54,909 nucleotides of DNA from JBBRYK01 sp038237665. Its GTDB lineage: Bacteria > Actinomycetota > Thermoleophilia > Gaiellales > Gaiellaceae. Positions 52,622 to 54,909 of the stretch are shown one piece after another. Within the stretch, counting starts at the first letter, position 1. Each line of letters opens with the position of its first letter. The notes beneath the pieces are model-generated. The model was not told where the DNA came from. It ran no database searches and was given only the letters and a program-made list of their open reading frames with translations. A program made the translations under genes and the position numbers. The stretch spans positions 1-54,909 of the forward strand of contig JBBRYK010000010.1 of assembly GCA_038237665.1 (NCBI GenBank), read 5' to 3'.

Positions 52622-52936
52622 ATGCCGGACGGGGATCGACATTCATGGCGCACGCGCCAGATGAGAGACCTCGCCGACGCGATCCTGACCCTCCGGTCGA
52701 GGAGCGAGCTGGAGCGGTTCCTGCGGGACCTGTGCACGGTCTCCGAGCTCGAGGCGATGGCACATCGCTGGGAGGTGGCCCGGCTCCTGGATCGCGGCCT
52801 GCCGTATCTGCAGGTCGCGGAGGCGACCCACGCCTCGACCACGACGGTGACCCGGGTCGCGCACTGGCTCCGCCACGGCGAGGGCGGCTACCGGCTCGCG
52901 CTCGACCGCACGACACGCGCGACAGCGACCGCCTGA
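52622..52936 (+). CDS. YerC/TrpR-family regulator
   Basis: A TrpR-superfamily DNA-binding protein of about 104 residues (shorter, about 91, if ATG 52661 is used). The core MRDLADAILTLRSRSELERFLRDLCTVSELEAMAHRWEVARLLDRGLPYLQVAEATHASTTTVTRVAHWLRHGEGGY is the YerC/YecD helix-turn-helix fold, with ASTTTVTRVAHWL as recognition helix. A GTG at 52604 is rejected because it falls inside the palindrome. YerC-type genes often accompany his or trp genes, so autoregulation and control of hisA/hisGDC via the palindrome is the natural inference. TGA overlaps the hisG start. Confidence 0.88.
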   Translation: MPDGDRHSWRTRQMRDLADAILTLRSRSELERFLRDLCTVSELEAMAHRWEVARLLDRGLPYLQVAEATHASTTTVTRVAHWLRHGEGGYRLALDRTTRATATA

Positions 52937-53754
52937 CGATCGCGGTTCCCGCGAAGGGGAGGCTGCGCGAGCCGTCCGTTTCGCTGCTCGCGGACGCAGG
53001 GCTCGGACCTGAGGAGCCCGGCGAGCGCGCGCTCGCCTTCCCGTGCCGGAACGCTCCGGTCGACGTGCTGCTCGTCCGGGCGGCGGACGTGCCCGAGTAC
53101 GTCCAGGACGGGGTCGTCGACTGCGGCATCACCGGGATCGACCTCGTGCGCGAGCGCGGCGCCCGCGTCCGCGAGCTGCTCCGGCTCGGGTTCGGATCGT
53201 GCCGCCTCGAGGCGGCGGTCCCCGAGGAATCTGCTATCCGGTCGGTCTCCGACCTCGCCGGCGCGACCGTGGCGACCGTCTATCCCCGCCTGACACGTGA
53301 GCTCCTGCCCGTCCCCGTCGAGGTCGTCGACGTCACCGGGTCGGTCGAGATCGCACAGCGGCTGGGCCTGGCGGAGGCAATCGTCGATCTTGTCTCATCG
53401 GGCAACACCCTGCGGACGAACGGTCTGCGCTCGATCGGCTTGCTCCTCGAATCGGAGGCAGTGCTGATCGGGCGGGACGGCTGCGCCGACGGGCTGACGT
53501 CGATGCTGCGCGCCGTCGTCGACGCGCGTGCGCACCGCTACGTGATGCTGAACGCGCGCGAGGAGCGCCTCGACGAGGTCTGCGAGATCATCGGCGGCGC
53601 GCGGGCAGCGAGCGTGCTGCCTCTCCACGAGCCGGGGCTGGTCGCGGTGCACGCCCTCGTGCCGGCGGCGGAGATCTGGCGGCTCCTGCCGCGGCTGGAG
53701 GCGGCCGGAGGCTCCTCGATCCTCGTCGTGTCCGTCGAGCGGATGGCGTCTTGA
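52933..53754 (+). CDS. hisG: ATP phosphoribosyltransferase (long-form HisG), CTG start
   Basis: First and feedback-regulated step of histidine synthesis. About 273 residues: catalytic domain opening LTIAVPAKGRLREPSVSLLADAGL, PVDVLLVRAADVPEYVQDGVVDCGITGIDLVRE, phosphate site GLAEAIVDLVSSGNTLRTNGLR, and a C-terminal ACT-like regulatory domain (HRYVMLNAREERLDEVCEIIGG...LVAVHALVPAAEIW). The latter makes it the long form, which binds histidine itself and needs no HisZ. No ATG, GTG or TTG exists in frame before the first strand. CTG 52933 overlaps the yerC stop as CTGA, so a coupled CTG start is proposed. Confidence 0.93.
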   Translation: MTIAVPAKGRLREPSVSLLADAGLGPEEPGERALAFPCRNAPVDVLLVRAADVPEYVQDGVVDCGITGIDLVRERGARVRELLRLGFGSCRLEAAVPEESAIRSVSDLAGATVATVYPRLTRELLPVPVEVVDVTGSVEIAQRLGLAEAIVDLVSSGNTLRTNGLRSIGLLLESEAVLIGRDGCADGLTSMLRAVVDARAHRYVMLNAREERLDEVCEIIGGARAASVLPLHEPGLVAVHALVPAAEIWRLLPRLEAAGGSSILVVSVERMAS

Positions 53755-54728
53755 GCATCGTCGAGGACGTTCGGAAGCGAGGCGAAGCCGCCGTGCGCGA
53801 GTGGGCGCTCGAGCTCGACGGGGTCGTGCCGGCGCGTGCCGTCGCCGAGCCGGAGCGCCTTCCGCGCGAGGCGCTGCTCGAGCTGGCCGACCGTGTCCGC
53901 CGCTGGCACGAGGCGCAGGTTCCACGCGACATCGAGCTCGAGATCGAGCCCGGCGTCGTCCTGGAGCGCCGCTGGATTCCGCTCGAGACGGTCGGAATCT
54001 ACGTGCCGCGCGGCCTGCTCTCGACGCTCGTCATGTGCGCCGTGCCGGCCCAGGTCGCCGGGGTCGAACGGCTGATCGTCTGCACGCCGCCTTCCGGAGC
54101 CGGTCTCGTTGCGGCGGCGGCGGAAGCGCTCGCGCTCGACGAGGTCTGGGCGCTCGGCGGACCGCAGGCGATCGCCTGGCTCGCCTATGAGCGCCGGGTG
54201 GACAAGATCGTCGGCCCCGGGAACGCGCACGTCAACGCCGCCAAGCTCGCAGTCTCGCGCGAGGTCGCGATCGATCTCCCGGGCGGCCCCTCCGAGATCG
54301 TCGTCGTCGCCGGCGAGGGGTCCGATCCGCGCGTCGCCGAGCTCGAGCTCGCAGCCCAGGCGGAACACGGCCCCGGAACGGTCTGCCGGGTGGTCGCCAC
54401 CCTCGAGGAGGCGGAGGCGCTCGCGCCCGAGCACCTCGTCCTCCTAGGCTCGGCGGAGGTCGAAGCCGACCAGGTCCGGAATGCGGGCGCCGTCTTCGTC
54501 GGGCCCTCCTCGGCGGTCGCCGCCGGCGACTACGCGACCGGGGGGAACCACGTCCTGCCGACCAGCGGCTGGGCGCGGTCGGTGGGCGGGCTCGGCACCG
54601 AGACGTTCATGAAGCCGGTCACGGTGCAGCGACTCAGCTCGGAGGGCCTGGCCCGGCTGCTACCGACGATCGAGGCGCTCTCAGCTGCCGAGGGCATGCC
54701 GGCCCACGCAAGGGCGGCGCGACGGTGA
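53751..54728 (+). CDS. hisD: histidinol dehydrogenase (unusually short)
   Basis: NAD- and zinc-dependent oxidation of histidinol to histidine. 325 residues against the usual 420-440. The NAD-binding and hinge parts are normal: RRWIPLETVGIYVPRG, KIVGPGNAHVNAAK, DLPGGPSEIVVVAGEGSDP. Metal and catalytic residues remain: QAEHGPGT (Gln, His), LAPEHL (Glu-His), AAGDYATGGNHVLPTSG (Asp) and EGMPAHARAAR (His). Shortening falls at the N-terminus, about 30 residues, and between QAEHGPGT and LAPEHL, where about 50 residues are missing. The frame is intact throughout, so this looks like a compact variant rather than decay. TTG start overlaps the hisG stop (TTGA). Confidence 0.9.
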   Translation: MSIVEDVRKRGEAAVREWALELDGVVPARAVAEPERLPREALLELADRVRRWHEAQVPRDIELEIEPGVVLERRWIPLETVGIYVPRGLLSTLVMCAVPAQVAGVERLIVCTPPSGAGLVAAAAEALALDEVWALGGPQAIAWLAYERRVDKIVGPGNAHVNAAKLAVSREVAIDLPGGPSEIVVVAGEGSDPRVAELELAAQAEHGPGTVCRVVATLEEAEALAPEHLVLLGSAEVEADQVRNAGAVFVGPSSAVAAGDYATGGNHVLPTSGWARSVGGLGTETFMKPVTVQRLSSEGLARLLPTIEALSAAEGMPAHARAARR

Positions 54729-54909
54729 GGGCGACGGCGCCAGGATTTTCGCCGTACCGCTGGGCAACCCCGACCGGCGAAGTCGCCGCCATCGCCGGGA
54801 TCGATCCGTCACAGGTGATCCGCTTCGACCAGAACACGCCCTCCCTGCCGCTCCCGGAGGCGCGCCCGGGGACGATCGCCGGAGCGCTCACACGCGTCAG
54901 CGGCTATCC
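54725..54909 (+). CDS. hisC: histidinol-phosphate aminotransferase, 5' part
   Basis: GTG 54725 overlaps the hisD stop (GTGA). The 61 codons before the window ends read APGFSPYRWATPTGEVAAIAG and VIRFDQNTPSLPLPEARPGTIAGALTRVSGYP, the N-terminus of a PLP-dependent fold-I aminotransferase of the HisC type. The catalytic Lys lies outside the window. Confidence 0.8.
   Translation, partial: MRATAPGFSPYRWATPTGEVAAIAGIDPSQVIRFDQNTPSLPLPEARPGTIAGALTRVSGY

Overview
The window is GC-rich (about 68-70 %) bacterial chromosome with very strong G/C third-position bias, many GTG and TTG starts, and chains of genes joined by 4-base ATGA/GTGA/TTGA overlaps. The gene families point to a deep-branching actinobacterium, most likely class Thermoleophilia (Gaiellales or a relative). 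They include an unfused 949-aa 2-oxoglutarate dehydrogenase E1, a single-motif RsiG-like protein, a PspC-based LiaFSR-like system, NIPSNAP, RidA and SIMPL proteins, and a YerC/TrpR-like regulator in front of the his genes. This assignment is inferred from gene content; there is no rRNA in the window. I see no tRNA, rRNA, CRISPR array, transposase or phage module.

Layout. 1-7.8 kb: 5' part of an MMPL/RND transporter, two small membrane proteins, sucA, a small basic protein, a membrane-anchored protein with long Pro and Gln runs, a membrane diguanylate cyclase with an intact I-site, and a conserved hypothetical. 7.8-17 kb: ECF sigma/anti-sigma pair, MerA/Lpd-like flavoprotein, DrrAB-type exporter with a Pro/Ala-rich secreted protein, L,D-transpeptidase, patatin and SIMPL protein. 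17-25 kb: broken HAD phosphatase beside a tandem GTGCCAGGCAC repeat, PGM1-like ATP-grasp ligase downstream of a two-component system, RTX-repeat protein, and a large secreted protein with two TIM-barrel-like domains. 25-28 kb: wreck of an oligopeptide ABC transporter. 28-32.7 kb: MoxR-DUF58-VWA-secreted protein-VWA operon with every junction overlapping. 32.7-38.6 kb: broken glycosyltransferase, TolB/PD40 fragment, a 1066-aa membrane-patatin fusion, VOC protein and a 5'-truncated Ig-like protein. 38.6-42.9 kb: LiaF/LiaS/LiaR-like envelope-stress operon, VOC remnant, AlkX/YcaQ-like glycosylase and RsiG-like protein. 43-47 kb: small metabolic genes, proC and an HxlR regulator. 47.5-54.9 kb: gltB (interrupted by one frameshift), then hisA diverging from yerC-hisG-hisD-hisC around a perfect 30-bp palindrome.

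Three themes stand out. First, there is probable c-di-GMP signalling: a diguanylate cyclase at 5.6-7.4 kb and a candidate c-di-GMP-responsive anti-sigma factor at 42.5 kb. Second, envelope and stress functions are dense: LiaFSR-like system, MoxR/VWA operon, L,D-transpeptidase and drug exporter. Third, broken genes cluster between 17 and 42 kb: HAD, peptide-transporter binding protein and permease, glycosyltransferase, TolB, Ig-like and VOC. Together with the single-base break in gltB, these are either real decay or, if the source is a draft or metagenome assembly, partly consensus errors. Deletions and truncations of tens of residues cannot be explained by single-base errors alone.
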